In this document: one piece after another, positions 44,214 to 55,679 of the stretch | How the letters are laid out: every line of letters starts with the position of its first letter | How positions within the stretch are numbered: the stretch's first letter is position 1 | DNA from: Amyelois transitella | Lineage: Eukaryota; Arthropoda; Insecta; Lepidoptera; Pyralidae | Assembly: GCF_032362555.1 (NCBI RefSeq) | Contig: NC_083525.1 | Location: 6,309,501-6,373,500 of the forward strand | Reading direction: 5' to 3' | Length of the DNA stretch: 64,000 nucleotides | Program-made: the position numbers and the translations under genes | The notes under the pieces: generated by a model | Told to the model about the DNA's origin: nothing | Seen by the model: only the letters and a program-made list of their open reading frames with translations | Database searches by the model: none

Positions 44214-46864
44214 TTATTCAAAGTCCATCCCGTAACTTTGGACGTAAGACAAATAATACTCTAACTTTTTTAGACATTTCATCAATTTAGCAGTTTCTAA
44301 AGCTGGCAAATGTTCTCGCTTGTGATCAGGAAATATTTTAGAAAACTCATTTTTATTACTAGACGTTTTTTTCATCCTCCTTTCAGTTTTCCTTGCCTCG
44401 CTAAATATCTCGTGTAAATGTGACAGCGCAGCTTTACTGTAGTGGTCCCTATTTTCATGGCTCGGACCTTGTAATATTAGGAATGTGTCGTGTTTCATCA
44501 CTTCCAAGCTCTCTTTATCCGTTTCAATAAAATCACTCTGAAAATAAATAGTAAATAAAATTTACAGACAGATCCCAAATCACAGATATAATTTTACATT
44601 AGTTAAAAGGAACAATCAGGGTTAAGAAGCAATATACATATACACAGTCTTTAGTAGTGAAGGTCTGCCGAGAAACGCTTTGTTAAAAAACCATGACTTA
44701 CCCAAACCTGAATTATGATCAAATGTGCACCTCAGGCTTTTTCAGAAAAGTGAGGACGCGACCAAGAGAAACAGATGATAATGAGTATGACACTGGCACT
44801 ACACCACATACACATTACAAATATTCGTAAATTAATAGATACCTACCTGTAAACATTTTTGTGCTGCTGATGCCACGGCAGTTTCCAAATCATAACAGTT
44901 TTCGTTTGCGTCCAAATTTCCACAAATCATCAGACAGCATAAAGTTCCTTCAACAGGTTCCACTTCACCATTGAAGTATCTCATTACAAAAGCATAGGAG
45001 GCCAAGACATTGGCGATATTCATCTTGATGGCTGGTGATGGCTCAACTTTCTAAAACATAACTATATATATAACATAATTGTAAGAACACCAATAAATAT
45101 TTGTATTTATATGTACACATACGTACATCTACATCCTACCTGAGGTATAGACAGACCTAACAGTTTTAAGACTCAAAGGCCACATGCAGTTGTATGGCTT
45201 AATAATGGATTGAGATTCAAATAGTTTTAAGAAAAATATTATGTTTATCAGTCTTTCCCTTAGTTGCCTTATACAACATCCATGGTTAAGATGTGGATTT
45301 GTATAATAATTGAAAGTTTAGTCAAATTGAAAAAGTCAATTGTCTGAATAGCAGACCCACTGCCTGGACGCCTGGTGGCAGAGGGTATGACTAATAACAT
45401 ACATACATAGTGAAAGAAAAGGCATATCATTCTATAACATACATTTGTAATAAAAATATATAATATGTTCTAATGGCCAGACTTATAGAACAATTTTAGA
45501 AACCTCGGTTGTGTCTAGTGTAACACAATTCTTGAGTTTTATATAAAATTATTATTATTACACAAATAGTATTTCAAATCTTAAAATTTATGAAAGAAAC
45601 TTTGGTGTCCTAATTGATTAATACTTACTGTTAGTTTTTCAAATGAAATCACAGATTTCAAAGCAGGACATATCTTTAGAGCTTCCTTTTCTTCAATGTT
45701 CTCCTCGCTCAGATCTTCCACCACCTTTCTTTCTTTATGGTACATCCACCATGGCTCCCATAGTGGTATTACAGATGTTATATCTCCACCGTTACATAAA
45801 GACCTGAACTCATTCTTTTCATCTTCAGTCAACGCATTCCACATCTGATCTGCATTATTTAAATCCAAGTCTTTAAGCCTTTCTTCTAAATCACCTTCTG
45901 AACCATCATCAGAGTCTAATACCGCTTTATAATCATCATCATCATCAAATTGCATTCCTAAATCTTCATTTTGCATGCGTTTAAGAATTTCAAGAGTTTT
46001 ATTTTTTATTTCATCGTCAGCATCATGATTGGCCAGTTCTTCACTAATACATTCTCTGTAGAAATTTTCAGAGCAACTGCTGTGTTTTTCGGATTTATAG
46101 CAGTTCAATGAACAGTATAGAATTTCACATCTTGGACAGCAATACTTACTTCTGTTATTGTTACACCTGAAAAAAGATACTATGTATGTTTACCAAATCA
46201 AAACCTAATTCACTTCCATCTGGCCTGGTAGCAGATTGTAAAAGTCAATCAAGGAAAAGGCTCATTAACTTGCAATTCCTTTTTAGGCAGAGATTTAGAA
46301 ATTGTTGGCTCGGTCTACCCAGTACCCTTACTGGGCAAAGACATGATTAATGTATGTATGTGTATAAAAAGAAAGAAAAGAAATTACAAAATGGAATTTA
46401 GGAAACAGACTTAAAAGAAGTGTTGGTGGTGAAACAGCTAAGGTGATCAATTGAAATGTGTGATGTGCATGGACACAGCTTCAAATCCTACTTCAGCCAT
46501 TTACTTATGACTTTTGTACTACAATCAATCAAGTTGCGAGGGCTAACTGATGCTCTTATAGTATGTGGGGGTGGAGGTAGGAGTGTAGGAGGTGAAAATT
46601 GTGAGGAAAGCTGCAAATTTGGGCAACTGTTTGTGTAAGCATGATCCAATTTGGGTTATGTTCCCCTATGGTAAGACGGACGTGTGTTTCTCTCAAAACC
46701 TGACTCCCACTCCTGGATTAAGGTAAAAAGCGCAGCTCCGGTATTTCTAAAAGATTGGGATGTATCTATTGAAAATAGACTTACAATCCGCACAATTTTG
46801 AATTCTGGTTACTATGTTGGTCGTCGGGCACAGTATTACTGAGTTGGTAATTACTGCTGCTCAT
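44214..46864 (-). CDS. ZNHIT2: Zinc finger HIT domain-containing protein 2 (4 exons, 381 aa)
   Basis: Exons in gene order: 46864-46785, 46166-45629, 45050-44847, 44537-44214; all phases agree. The N-terminal HIT zinc finger is C25-x2-C28, C37-x2-C40, C45-x3-C49, H55-x2-C58, split across exons 1 and 2. An acidic segment with a run of Asp follows, then WEPWW and the conserved block NVLASYAFVMRYFNGE in exon 3. In vertebrates ZNHIT2 works with the R2TP/HSP90 machinery and helps assemble the U5 snRNP through PRPF8 and EFTUD2. The length is near that of human ZNHIT2 (403 aa). On the gene strand an AATAAA overlaps the TAA stop codon (44218-44213). The gene is head to head with SLX1. Confidence 0.93.
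45110..45300 (-). repeat. R1 repeat, ZNHIT2 intron 2
   Basis: Diverged copy: ACCTGAGGTATAGACAGACC, GGCTTAATAATGGATTGAG, CCCTTAGTTGCC. Confidence 0.65.
46415..46775 (+). mobile_element. SINE-B copy, ZNHIT2 intron 1
   Basis: Diverged copy: ACAGCTAAGGTGATC head, AACTGATGCTCTTA, then CAAAACCTGACTCCC and CTGGATTAAGGT. It lies antisense to ZNHIT2. Confidence 0.65.
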
Positions 46865-47382
46865 ATTGAATGCAAACCAAGTATATCCTTGGAGGCGTAT
46901 CAATCTCAAATTGGTTTAAAATTCGATGCGAATCGTCATCGTCATGTAATTCACTTCGATTGCAAAGTTTCGGTCGTGTCGTGAATCCATGCACAATGAA
47001 CCACAAACTAATAAATATTGCACTAAGTCATTGTCACTGTCAGTAATAACAAGTCAAATATTGTCAAAAAAAGTAAACAAACGTGATAAACATGACAAAT
47101 AAAATTAATCTTTATCTAACCGGTTAGCCGGCCGAATTTACAGTGAATGATATTAATAAGCAACAAATCTATACATCAAAAATATAAACAAGGAGGAACG
47201 CAGTTTAAAACTTATTTGTCTTATTCAAAAATGATTTGCCAAATTATCTTTGTAAACTGTGAAGCATAGTGACAACGTAAATATTTGAGGTAGCTTGTTA
47301 CGGCTATCTGTTGCCACCCGACTCAATATTGATTTGTTTTTAAGCCATTATATATTAATATCTGTGGACTTGTTGCTGTACT
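46865..47382. promoter_or_regulatory. Likely bidirectional promoter between ZNHIT2 and SLX1
   Basis: The start codons of the divergent genes are 518 bp apart and no other gene or known repeat lies between them. No obvious TATA box is placed for either gene, as is common for housekeeping promoters. Confidence 0.55.
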
Positions 47383-49847
47383 ATGTCTAACCCAGAACTA
47401 GTAGAAGATTTTTTTGGTGTCTACTTGTTGTACTGCATAAATCCGAAGTATAAAGGTCGAACCTACATTGGCTACACCAGGGATCCCAATCGGCGTGTTA
47501 TGCAGCACAATCGTGGAACCTGGGCGGGAGGAGCCTACCGCACCAGTAACAAAGGGCCTTGGTAAATAAGACAATTTAAAACTTTAAAACATCAGTAAGA
47601 TTTTTAAGAAGTGTATTTTTATTTTGTATTTTATGCCCACTAAAATAATTTCCTCCATTTTACAGCTGAACATATCCCTAGCAACCCTATCAGTCTTTTA
47701 AAAAATGTTGGCTCTGTCTACCCTGTAAGGGATATAGACGTGATTATGTATACATATGTATGTATCTTTCAATGTCGTCCACATACATTGAGATAGATTA
47801 ACCTCAGTAATTAAAATTGACCAGTCTACCATTGAGGTGAAAATGTTGCTATGTAAATATTTCCTGGAGAGGTAGTAACCAAAGTAGGTATATGTGATAC
47901 ATAACTACTATTTTTTAGTAATTTATTTTTTTTATTTTTAGGAAAATGGTGCTTATCGTGCATGGCTTCCCTAACAATATTTCGGCACTTAGAGTAAGTA
48001 TCATTAATCAACCAGAATAGGCTTGTTATTGTTTATTTAGATATGTCATAATGTGAAACATTAAAACATACATCAAATCATGACTATTTCCCGGAGGGGT
48101 AGGCAGAGGCTACATATTTCCATTTGCCACAATCCCTGTATACTTCTTTGGCTATGTCCACATTCTTGACACTTTTCATGCAAGCTTGGCAGTTTCGGCT
48201 ACTCTTGACCTGACTTTTCACTAGGATGTCTTTCATTTGATCAAGATATGTTGCCTAGGCCTTGTACTTACAAACTTTCTATTAACATTCTCCTTTTATA
48301 TTTGGTTAGTCAAACTGCTTTCATTCATCTTCTCCACATTACGAAACCATCTTACTTAAATAAAAAAAAAGAAATATGTAAAAGACATGATACCTGTTAT
48401 GTCGTCATGAGTTAACTTCAGTTAAAGAAATAAATTTATTTTCAAAATAGGATACAATATATCCCTTATTAACATCAACAAAACTTAAGTATAATTATAT
48501 CTACTACTGCTTCCAAAGAGTGGCTTGCATTCTCACCTTTTTGGTAAAACAATGGGTTTGCTTTCAACCACCATGCTTGAGTTGATAAGTCAGGTTTTTA
48601 CACAAATAACTCTTGTCTGAGCCTAACTCTGATCCTAAGAGATAATTTGGAAAAGAGACATTGATACAGTTGCCTGCAAAGAAATCTTTTTATAGTCCAA
48701 AACCATTTACAATGATCTACTAACATTATTTCATTTTATCATTAGTTCGAGTGGGCTTGGCAAAACCCTTCAAAGACGATAAGGCTCCAACATCTTAACT
48801 TGAAGAAGGTGCCAAGAAAGGAGTCAGAATTTCACTTTAAACTGAGGGTCATGACTGAGATGCTCCGAGTTGGTCCCTGGTGCCGCCTCCCTTTGGTGAT
48901 TAGGTGGCTTGAACAAGAATACATTGAGGAATTCCCAGTAAGTTCACCTTCAGGTATAACTGTAGCTCTTCAGGTATAACTGTAGCTATAGTCAAATAAG
49001 GAAATGTTTGTTTTTCATCATGACCTGAGCGGGGATCAAGCCTGGGATATGTAGCCACCATTGCATTAACAGACCGTTGAATCGTCAATTAACTCCTTGG
49101 TAGTTTCAAGTTACATGACTTTAACAGAATTCATGTTGTTTATCTTCTAAATATAAGTTTAAGAGATAACTGACTGATTCATGTTCAGAAATTTTAAATG
49201 TGGCATGTATATTCGGGAAATATGGACTACCATCTAACTTACAGAGGATTTCCACAAAATCCCGCGGAAACTGATAAGTGGGATTTTTCGCTTTACGCAA
49301 ACGTATTCATGTTTATTATTATTTAAGTGTAAGTAGTGTAAGTATATAGTTTTCAAACGTTGATGGTTTTATTTTTCCAAAAATCAATCAATTTTATTTG
49401 CAGATTGATAGGAAACCTCCTGAGCACATGAAGATCTGCAATGGACCAGTGAAAAGCAGCAACTTGAAGAAATTTGCAAATGTGACGATTCACGAAGAAT
49501 GTTTGCTTTGCTTCAAATACATCACAACCAGTTTATCTAAAGTTACCTGTTTAAACCATGACTGTGTTTTAGTTTGTCACCTTATTTGCTTAGCTAGTCT
49601 GTTTTTAAAACCTGGCGAATTTGTGCCTATACAAGGACTTTGTCCTTTTTGTAATATTAATCTAAAATGGGGTGATCTTATAAGAAGAACAAAGGGCTGC
49701 AATGATGTTAAAGATGATGAGAACTGTGTAGGTGATGACGGGAACCTTGAATGTGACAGTATTGATGATTTAGGGGATAAAGGTGGACTATCTTCCCAAG
49801 ATAGGTCTTGGGAAGATAGTCCACCATTATCCCCTAGGATTTGTTGA
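47383..49847 (+). CDS. SLX1: Structure-specific endonuclease subunit SLX1 (4 exons, 288 aa)
   Basis: Exons: 47383-47561, 47942-47993, 48746-48937, 49404-49847; phases agree. SLX1 is the nuclease subunit that, bound to SLX4, cuts branched DNA such as Holliday junctions and flaps in the nucleus. The GIY-YIG domain shows G12-V-Y ... Y28-I-G, the NRRVMQHN stretch with the catalytic Arg, and FEWAWQNP with Glu79, the expected metal-binding residue. The C-terminal RING/PHD-like zinc domain shows C174-x2-C177, C190, C195, C199-H200, C203, C221-x2-C224. The length is close to human SLX1 (275 aa). The last about 25 codons contain a near-perfect palindrome (49771-49836). AATAAA is at 49916-49921. Confidence 0.95.
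47690..47765 (+). repeat. R1 3' tail, SLX1 intron 1
   Basis: TTGGCTCTGTCTACCCTGTAAGG followed by the GATATAGACGTGATTATG tail and ATGT repeats. Confidence 0.7.
48068..48360 (-). mobile_element. R2 LINE fragment, SLX1 intron 2
   Basis: Diverged R2 copy: TTTCCCGGAGGGGTAGGCAG, GCAAGCTTGGCAGTTTCGG, CTTGACCTGAC, TTGATCAAGATATG. Confidence 0.75.
48951..48990 (+). repeat. 20-bp tandem duplication just after SLX1 exon 3
   Basis: CAGGTATAACTGTAGCTCTT is followed at once by CAGGTATAACTGTAGCTATA, 13 bp after the donor splice site. Confidence 0.85.
49771..49836 (+). other. 66-bp near-perfect palindrome inside the SLX1 coding end
   Basis: Two 31-nt arms flank the 4-nt loop TAGG. The inner 20 bp (GGTGGACTATCTTCCCAAGA and its complement) are exact, then one A-A mismatch, then ten more paired bases. 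It encodes the low-complexity tail after the zinc domain. Confidence 0.9.
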
Positions 49848-49921
49848 TAAAAAATCTCGTTGGTTGAGATGATGTATGGCATTGATGATGTTTCTACCTG
49901 TTTATTGAAATCGACAATAAA

Positions 49922-51529
49922 ATTGCTTAAGATATGAAGAAATGCCATGCAATTTCTTGGGTTTTTATAACAACGCCATCTAACGCAAATCGGTAGAACT
50001 ACAACGCGGCCAATACCATGTTGCATGTTGCATACTCCACTGTGTGAGATACAGACTGGTGATAGAGAGAACAGACGGACAGACTGACAGCAGATGCTTT
50101 GAAATAGGTTCCTGTTTTTATCTTCTTCTTACCGAGGTGCATTTTTATTATGTACCATATTTGGGTATGGTGTGAAAATTAAGTTCTTTTTATGTACAAA
50201 AATACGTTTAATAAGTATAACACAATAAATACTTAAGTCTTATGCAGGTACACGTTACAAAATGATGAATTTAAGAGTGTCAATACGATATATAGGTACC
50301 TAAATCGTATTGCATTTTCTAATGAGATAGAAAAAAATAGTAAAACCTTGTCCAAATTACACCTTTTTGTAAAGTATTCACACTCTTAATATCACAGTTT
50401 AAAGTATAAATTCGTATTTTATGCTTAAATTTTATGTTTCATATAGAGTTCGTATAAAGAAGTTATATTTAAAATAAATAAAATGTGTTGTAAATTGTAA
50501 AAGACGACATCATTCACTTTTGCATCTATCTATCCGGCTCGAAGGACCAATGTTTAATACAGAACTATTTTATGATCTTTGTCGGAACTTGTTTTGAAAG
50601 AAATTAAAACTGCACTTTCTGAACTAACTCACTGAACTTATATTTGGTTTATACATTAGGTAATAACATCCATGAAATTATAAAAAGTGAACTAAATTAT
50701 ATACATTTTAACATTGTAACATACGCTCGTCTTCTTTTTAAATATTTTGTGCAATATTCTATTTTTGTTCTTTTTTTTTCTTAGTGGCCAGCAGTACTAC
50801 TTTCAAATTACTGTACATAAATGATTGAATGCATGGCTTATGAATTGGGATACTGTTATGTAATGGGGTAGCAACCTGTCACTCACTATATTTGAATCTT
50901 AATTCGCGCGGATAAGAAAAACTTGGGATACTTCACTTAATCATCCTGCTTTGTCTACTTCTTAAGGGATATAACAAATAAATAAATACGGAACAAATTA
51001 CACAGATTGATCGAGGCTGACCTCGAATACAGATTACCATCTAAGTAAGTTCGAGACTTGGGTTACATTATTAACAATAATATAATAAACTAGAAGTGCT
51101 TCTTTTTAGCATTTTTTTCTCTTCCATAAATGTATTTATAACCAATGATCATATCTATCATATCAGTAAAACATTACTTACTTATTTGTTTGTTACTGCA
51201 AACTTTGCTTCTCTGAATGTAAAAAATCGTAATGTGTAAAAATTTACAAAATACTGTTTGTATTTTAACAAAATGATATACTTTATAATGATAGACGTTT
51301 AGAAGGTCTCTGCCCTACGTATAAAAAAGTAATAGTTGACACCACAAACATAGCAAGATACCGTCACTTTTCTACGCGGCCTACTGTACATAAACTTGTG
51401 GAGTCTAGCTATATTGATTTATGCAGTTGGCACAAACTTCACTGTTGTTCATAATGATACTTATTAAAGTAAATATGTACTATTGAGTTGAAAGCAAGAA
51501 AGTCATGGCCTACATAAAATAAATGATTT
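49922..51529 (+). other. AT-rich intergenic region after SLX1
   Basis: Apart from a SINE-A fragment (50972-51070) and a weak R1-like trace near 50870, I see no gene or recognised element. Confidence 0.4.
50972..51070 (-). mobile_element. SINE-A fragment
   Basis: Carries AAATTACACAGATTGA and AAGTAAGTTCGAGACTTG of the SINE-A 3' part. Confidence 0.6.
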
Positions 51530-52650
51530 AGAGTGGTTCTTCCGTTTCGTCCTAATCGCCATTCCAGGTCAAAAGTCGTTATGAATATTGTAATTAACCG
51601 TATTTTTTTTATTGAATAAGGTAGGACGTACTTTTATCTTAAATGTCCATCATATATATCAGGTTTAAACCTCATAACAAAAAAAATTTTAGAACAAAAA
51701 CATGTATTTTTTTCATTCCTCTCCTTGTTCAAATGGACCCTCAGAACGTTGTGACACACTTTTGTTGACTTTCCTAGGAGAAAAGTACATATTTTTTTTT
51801 CTTATATACTAATGTATTCACTGACTATTATAAACCTGCAATACAGTATTTTTTATAAGTGTTTAATATAGAAAGAATTGTCTTCAAAGTTTTGTCACCC
51901 CAAAAACTACATTGCCTTCCACAAAAATATAACATTAAAATTTTTATGCACGTACAATACTATCTATTTCTTGCCAAACAAAAGACGCTCCCGCGCACCT
52001 CAGGCTGTCGATACAAGTCGTCAAGAGAGGTCGCACGCTGCCCGGACAAAATATTTTTAGGATTTAATTTCTGAAAACAGCGTTTGTCACGAGTAAGTAA
52101 ACATTACCTTCCGTAGTTTTTGTATGTGAGTGTAGACGTAAAAAAATAATTTCAACTTTTGGTAATTAGCATACTGTAGGGTCTAGTTATCAATTAATTA
52201 TGAATATCTAGCCTTTATTAATTCATGAGTAAATTCAGGAAATCTGCTCAAACTTCATTTCTTTCCGTATAATTCCCTTCCGTTCCCTCCAATTTTTTAA
52301 AGGAGGGTAATGAATCACTTTGGATTGTAATGATTTTTTTTAAATATAAAATTAATATGTACCTACCTATGTCTCTTTGTTAATTTTTTCCTATTATTTT
52401 GATTATATCGAATTATAACTTGTGTAAGTATATGTCAGTATTATTGAACTAACTTAAAATTAAATCTGTACATTTTGTAACCTACCTAAGTACTTAGGTA
52501 GGCTTCGAAAGAAGACAGACAGCTGTCTGTTCGCAATAAACTGAAAAACTACTGAATGAACGGAATAGGTAGGTACCTAATTAATAAAGAAGGTTTCGTG
52601 AAATATTTGGTTATTTTGCTTAGTTTTGTTTTTTAGATACATCTGCAATA

Positions 52651-54488
52651 ATGTCGAAGCCGAAGAAACTGGCAACTAAAGAAAAAAAAATAGCTAAAGA
52701 CAGATTGCGAAAGAAGGTAAAATACGCAGAAATCAAGGCGGATCCTGAAAAATACAAATTAGAGAAGGAGAAACAAAAGAGGAAATTCCTTGTAAAAAAA
52801 GAAAAGAAACAAGTCCTAAGTATAACAGAGATGACGGCACGACAAAAGAGGGAGCAAAGGCGAAGATGGCGAAAAAACTCCAGAAAATATTTAAATAAGG
52901 TGAAAGAGCAGAAAATATTGCAAATAATTATAATAGACAACTCTCCGCCCAGTAATAAAACTGAGGAATTTATAAACATCCAGAACCTACAATACACGAC
53001 CCTCTTATGTTACAAGAAGAATCCACATCAAGCCAAAGTACATCGAAGTCACATTTAGTGCATCAAAAAACTAGTATTTCAAGCGCAATGAGAAAATTGC
53101 GATACATATCTAAAAAAGCAATAACAATCTTACAGAATGAATTTGATAAACTAAAAAAATGAGAAAGCGCTTTTAAGAAGACATTTATTTATGGAGCAGA
53201 TGTTACAAAAAGATAAGATTCAAGAAAAGAAAGTAGATGAAATCATAAAAAAACATAAATAATGAGAAGGTACAAGAAGTGATAAAGAAGCTTTTGTTGA
53301 ATGAAACAGTTTGTCGAGGAGTATCAGAAATACACAAAAGCCTTCCAAAAAAGAGGAAAGAGGAGCTTTTGCTGGATAAAATTGATAATTCGAGGCTCAA
53401 AAAGTATGGGATATTGTCAAATATTACTTTTGCTATGAGAAATTCACTGAAAAAAAAATTCGAGATAATAAAACTGCGAAACTAAAACAAAGTGTTGAAA
53501 ATTTTCTACAAGAAGATGAAAACAGTCAAATGGCGCCAGGAAAAAACGAATTTATTAAAAAAGGTGCATTAAAAAAACAAAAAAGATATTTAACCGATAA
53601 TATGAAAAATTTACATGCGAAGTTTTGTAAGAAATGGGACCATATACATTACTCAGTATTCTGCAAATATAGACCATTCTGGATAATTCAACCTTAATCA
53701 AAAAGAGACACGTGCCAATGAAAGCTGCACTCTAACATTGAACTTATTATTAAATTTTTAAAGAAAGCTAATATAATCACAGAAAATTCTTTATCTGAGG
53801 TTTTGAACAATTTATGTTGTAGAGTGTACCTACGAAAGAAATTGTTTAGAGAGAAAGTGCAAAATCTGCAAAAATAAAGTCACGACGTACCAGGAATTTG
53901 ACAATCGGAAAACTATTATTTATCATGAATGGATTTTTGAGAAGCAAGACCACGTAGGAAAAGTTGAAAAAAAACAAGAGAGTTACAAAGAAAAAGGAAG
54001 ATTTACCACCTAATGTCATTATGAAGTTCGAAACTCTACTGGCAGTTTTCTTCAAGCGGGTTTTAAATATAACAATGCAATATTCCGCTATTAAGAATCT
54101 GCAACGTGATTTATCTCCTAGTGAAGTCATATGCCATATAGACTTCAGCGAAAATTATTTATTAAAATATAAAGAAGAAATACAAAGTTTTCATTTTGGT
54201 GGAAGCCGCCAACAAATCTCTTTGCATACAGGAGTATTATATTTTTATGATCAGGAAACCAAAGTAGTAATTCATAAATCTTTTTGTACAATAAGCGAAA
54301 ATATAAAGCACGATGCTTCTGCTATATGGGCACACTTACAACCAGTTTTGAACATGGCCCAAGAGTTAGTCCCAATTACATATATCGGTAAAATTTTAAA
54401 TAGAATGCAAAGTTTTCTAGAGTATAATTTAAGGAGAGGTCAGGGCAAGTCTAAGAAATTTGGATGGCTGCCAACTTTACTAATTTAA
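52651..54488 (+). pseudogene. Broken coding region of a mobile element, class uncertain (fossil)
   Basis: The region starts with a strongly basic Lys/Arg-rich, coiled-coil-like stretch (MSKPKKLATKEKKIAKDR) and later holds a better-kept part with HIDFSENYLLKY and FHFGGSRQQISLHTG. Uncharacterised repeat-borne proteins of arthropods and cnidarians that look transposase-like carry a similar D-F-S-E-N-Y block. The copy is clearly broken in several places. No capsid, envelope or reverse-transcriptase sequence is seen. The family is an inference. Confidence 0.5.
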
Positions 54489-54544
54489 TTCTTGAGAGTT
54501 CCTACTTATTGTTAACTAATCCGTTACATTTTATTAACATTTTT

Positions 54545-54770
54545 AATGTATGGGAATGAAAGTTGGGTATGGCAAAAGTAGCACGAAAGCAGAATAAATG
54601 CAGTGGAAATGAGAGCGTTAAGGAGTATGATAGGTGGAAATTGAGTGAACGGAAAAGGAACAGCGTGATAAAGCAATGTTGTGATGTGAAAGAAGATGTA
54701 GTTACAGGAATAGAAAAGGGTATGTTAAGATGATTTGGTCATGAGAAGAGAGAGAGATCATTCTTATTAT
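54545..54770 (+). mobile_element. LINE fragment, reverse-transcriptase C-terminal part
   Basis: Translation resembles the tail of lepidopteran non-LTR reverse transcriptases (YGNESWVWQK, then RINAVEMRALRSM, then a GYVKMIWS-like stretch). It is truncated at both ends and carries stops and frameshifts. The RTE-like assignment is from memory of the motif. Confidence 0.6.
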
Positions 54771-54895
54771 TCATTACTTTCCATACGAAATCATTACACT
54801 CCCGTCATATTTAATTTTATTTCATTACCTTCCAAATTCAATCATTAACTTCCGTACTTATTTCATTACCTTCCGTGGGTTCATTACATTCCAGC
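54768..54895 (+). repeat. Degenerate tandem motif TTCATTACNTTCC
   Basis: Six or so imperfect copies of ATTACNTTCC or ATCATTA(C/A)NTCCG occur at irregular 18-30 bp spacing. Confidence 0.5.
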
Positions 54896-55388
54896 TATTT
54901 TCTTGACAATGAAAGCTTTTTCATGAAGGCCTTTACTGATAATCTATACTTGAAAGATACCCGAATGATTATATGTAACTGTTTTAAAAAATCGATTAAA
55001 AAAAAAACTTTCTTCAAAATCGTTGAGATTTGAACGAAACGGAAGAATCACTCTTTACCTAAAAAAATAGCTTTCTTCAGCCATCACTTTTGTGATCGAT
55101 TGAAATCGATATAAATAACTTGTATTTTTTAAAGATTTACAAAATTTTATTGCAGTTAGTTTATTAGTGGTAAATAAAAAAAAATACATCAAATCAAATA
55201 TTTAAATTTTCAATGTTAATTCGAAAATATGTAAATACAACAAAAAAAAAACTTATAGATAACATAAGTATAAACCAGTTATTAAAATGCTCCTCTACTT
55301 TAAAAAGTACTTAAATATTAATAAATGCATTATTGTTTTTGGTGTCAATTTTATGAAATAAGTAATTAAATTTTTTGTCTAAAACATA

Positions 55389-55679
55389 TTAATAGTCAAA
55401 TATATCGTCACCTTCGTCATCAAAGTCATCATCATCATCAGCGCCCGGAGGAACGAAAGCACCGTTCAATACTTCACTAATTGGTTCTTCAAATCCGAGC
55501 ACTTTAGCGAAACCATACACCACTCTCATCACAACAAGTCTCGTGAAATCAACAGGAGTGGTCTCCTTCCTCTGCAACTCCAACTGTTTCTCCGTCGGAA
55601 TGCCGTCCTTTCTTCTCTTCATTTCACACGAAGAAATTAAAAGTAAAACTGTCAAAAAGAACACGAACTTGTGTGCCAT
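55389..55679 (-). CDS. Small secreted acidic protein (96 aa, single exon)
   Basis: The ORF begins with a clear signal peptide (MAHKFVFFLTVLLLISSC), followed by a basic KRRKDG patch, a central block DFTRLVVMRVVYGFAKVLG, and a highly acidic tail (GADDDDDFDDEGDDIFDY). The ATG has a good context (ACAAAATGG). The ordered layout and full-length frame support a real gene, probably an insect-conserved secreted protein of unknown role. The Asp-rich tail could bind cations or basic partners, which is only inference. Residues 21-26 could also form a processing site. No neighbour suggests a pathway. Confidence 0.75.
   Translation of the reverse strand: MAHKFVFFLTVLLLISSCEMKRRKDGIPTEKQLELQRKETTPVDFTRLVVMRVVYGFAKVLGFEEPISEVLNGAFVPPGADDDDDFDDEGDDIFDY

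Larger units (their letters stand above)
51530..55054. mobile_element. Candidate DNA-transposon-like element bounded by 21-bp inverted repeats
   Basis: The segments 51530-51550 and 55034-55054 are reverse complements with one mismatch (core TTCTTCCGTTTCGT). They flank the broken coding region at 52651-54488 and could be terminal inverted repeats. The class is unknown and no target duplication is obvious. A LINE fragment lies inside (54545-54770). Confidence 0.4.

Noticed and set aside
52651-54488. Host gene with introns
   Set aside because: The gaps between open stretches lack convincing splice sites and the residues look like a mobile-element protein, so it is treated as a broken element.
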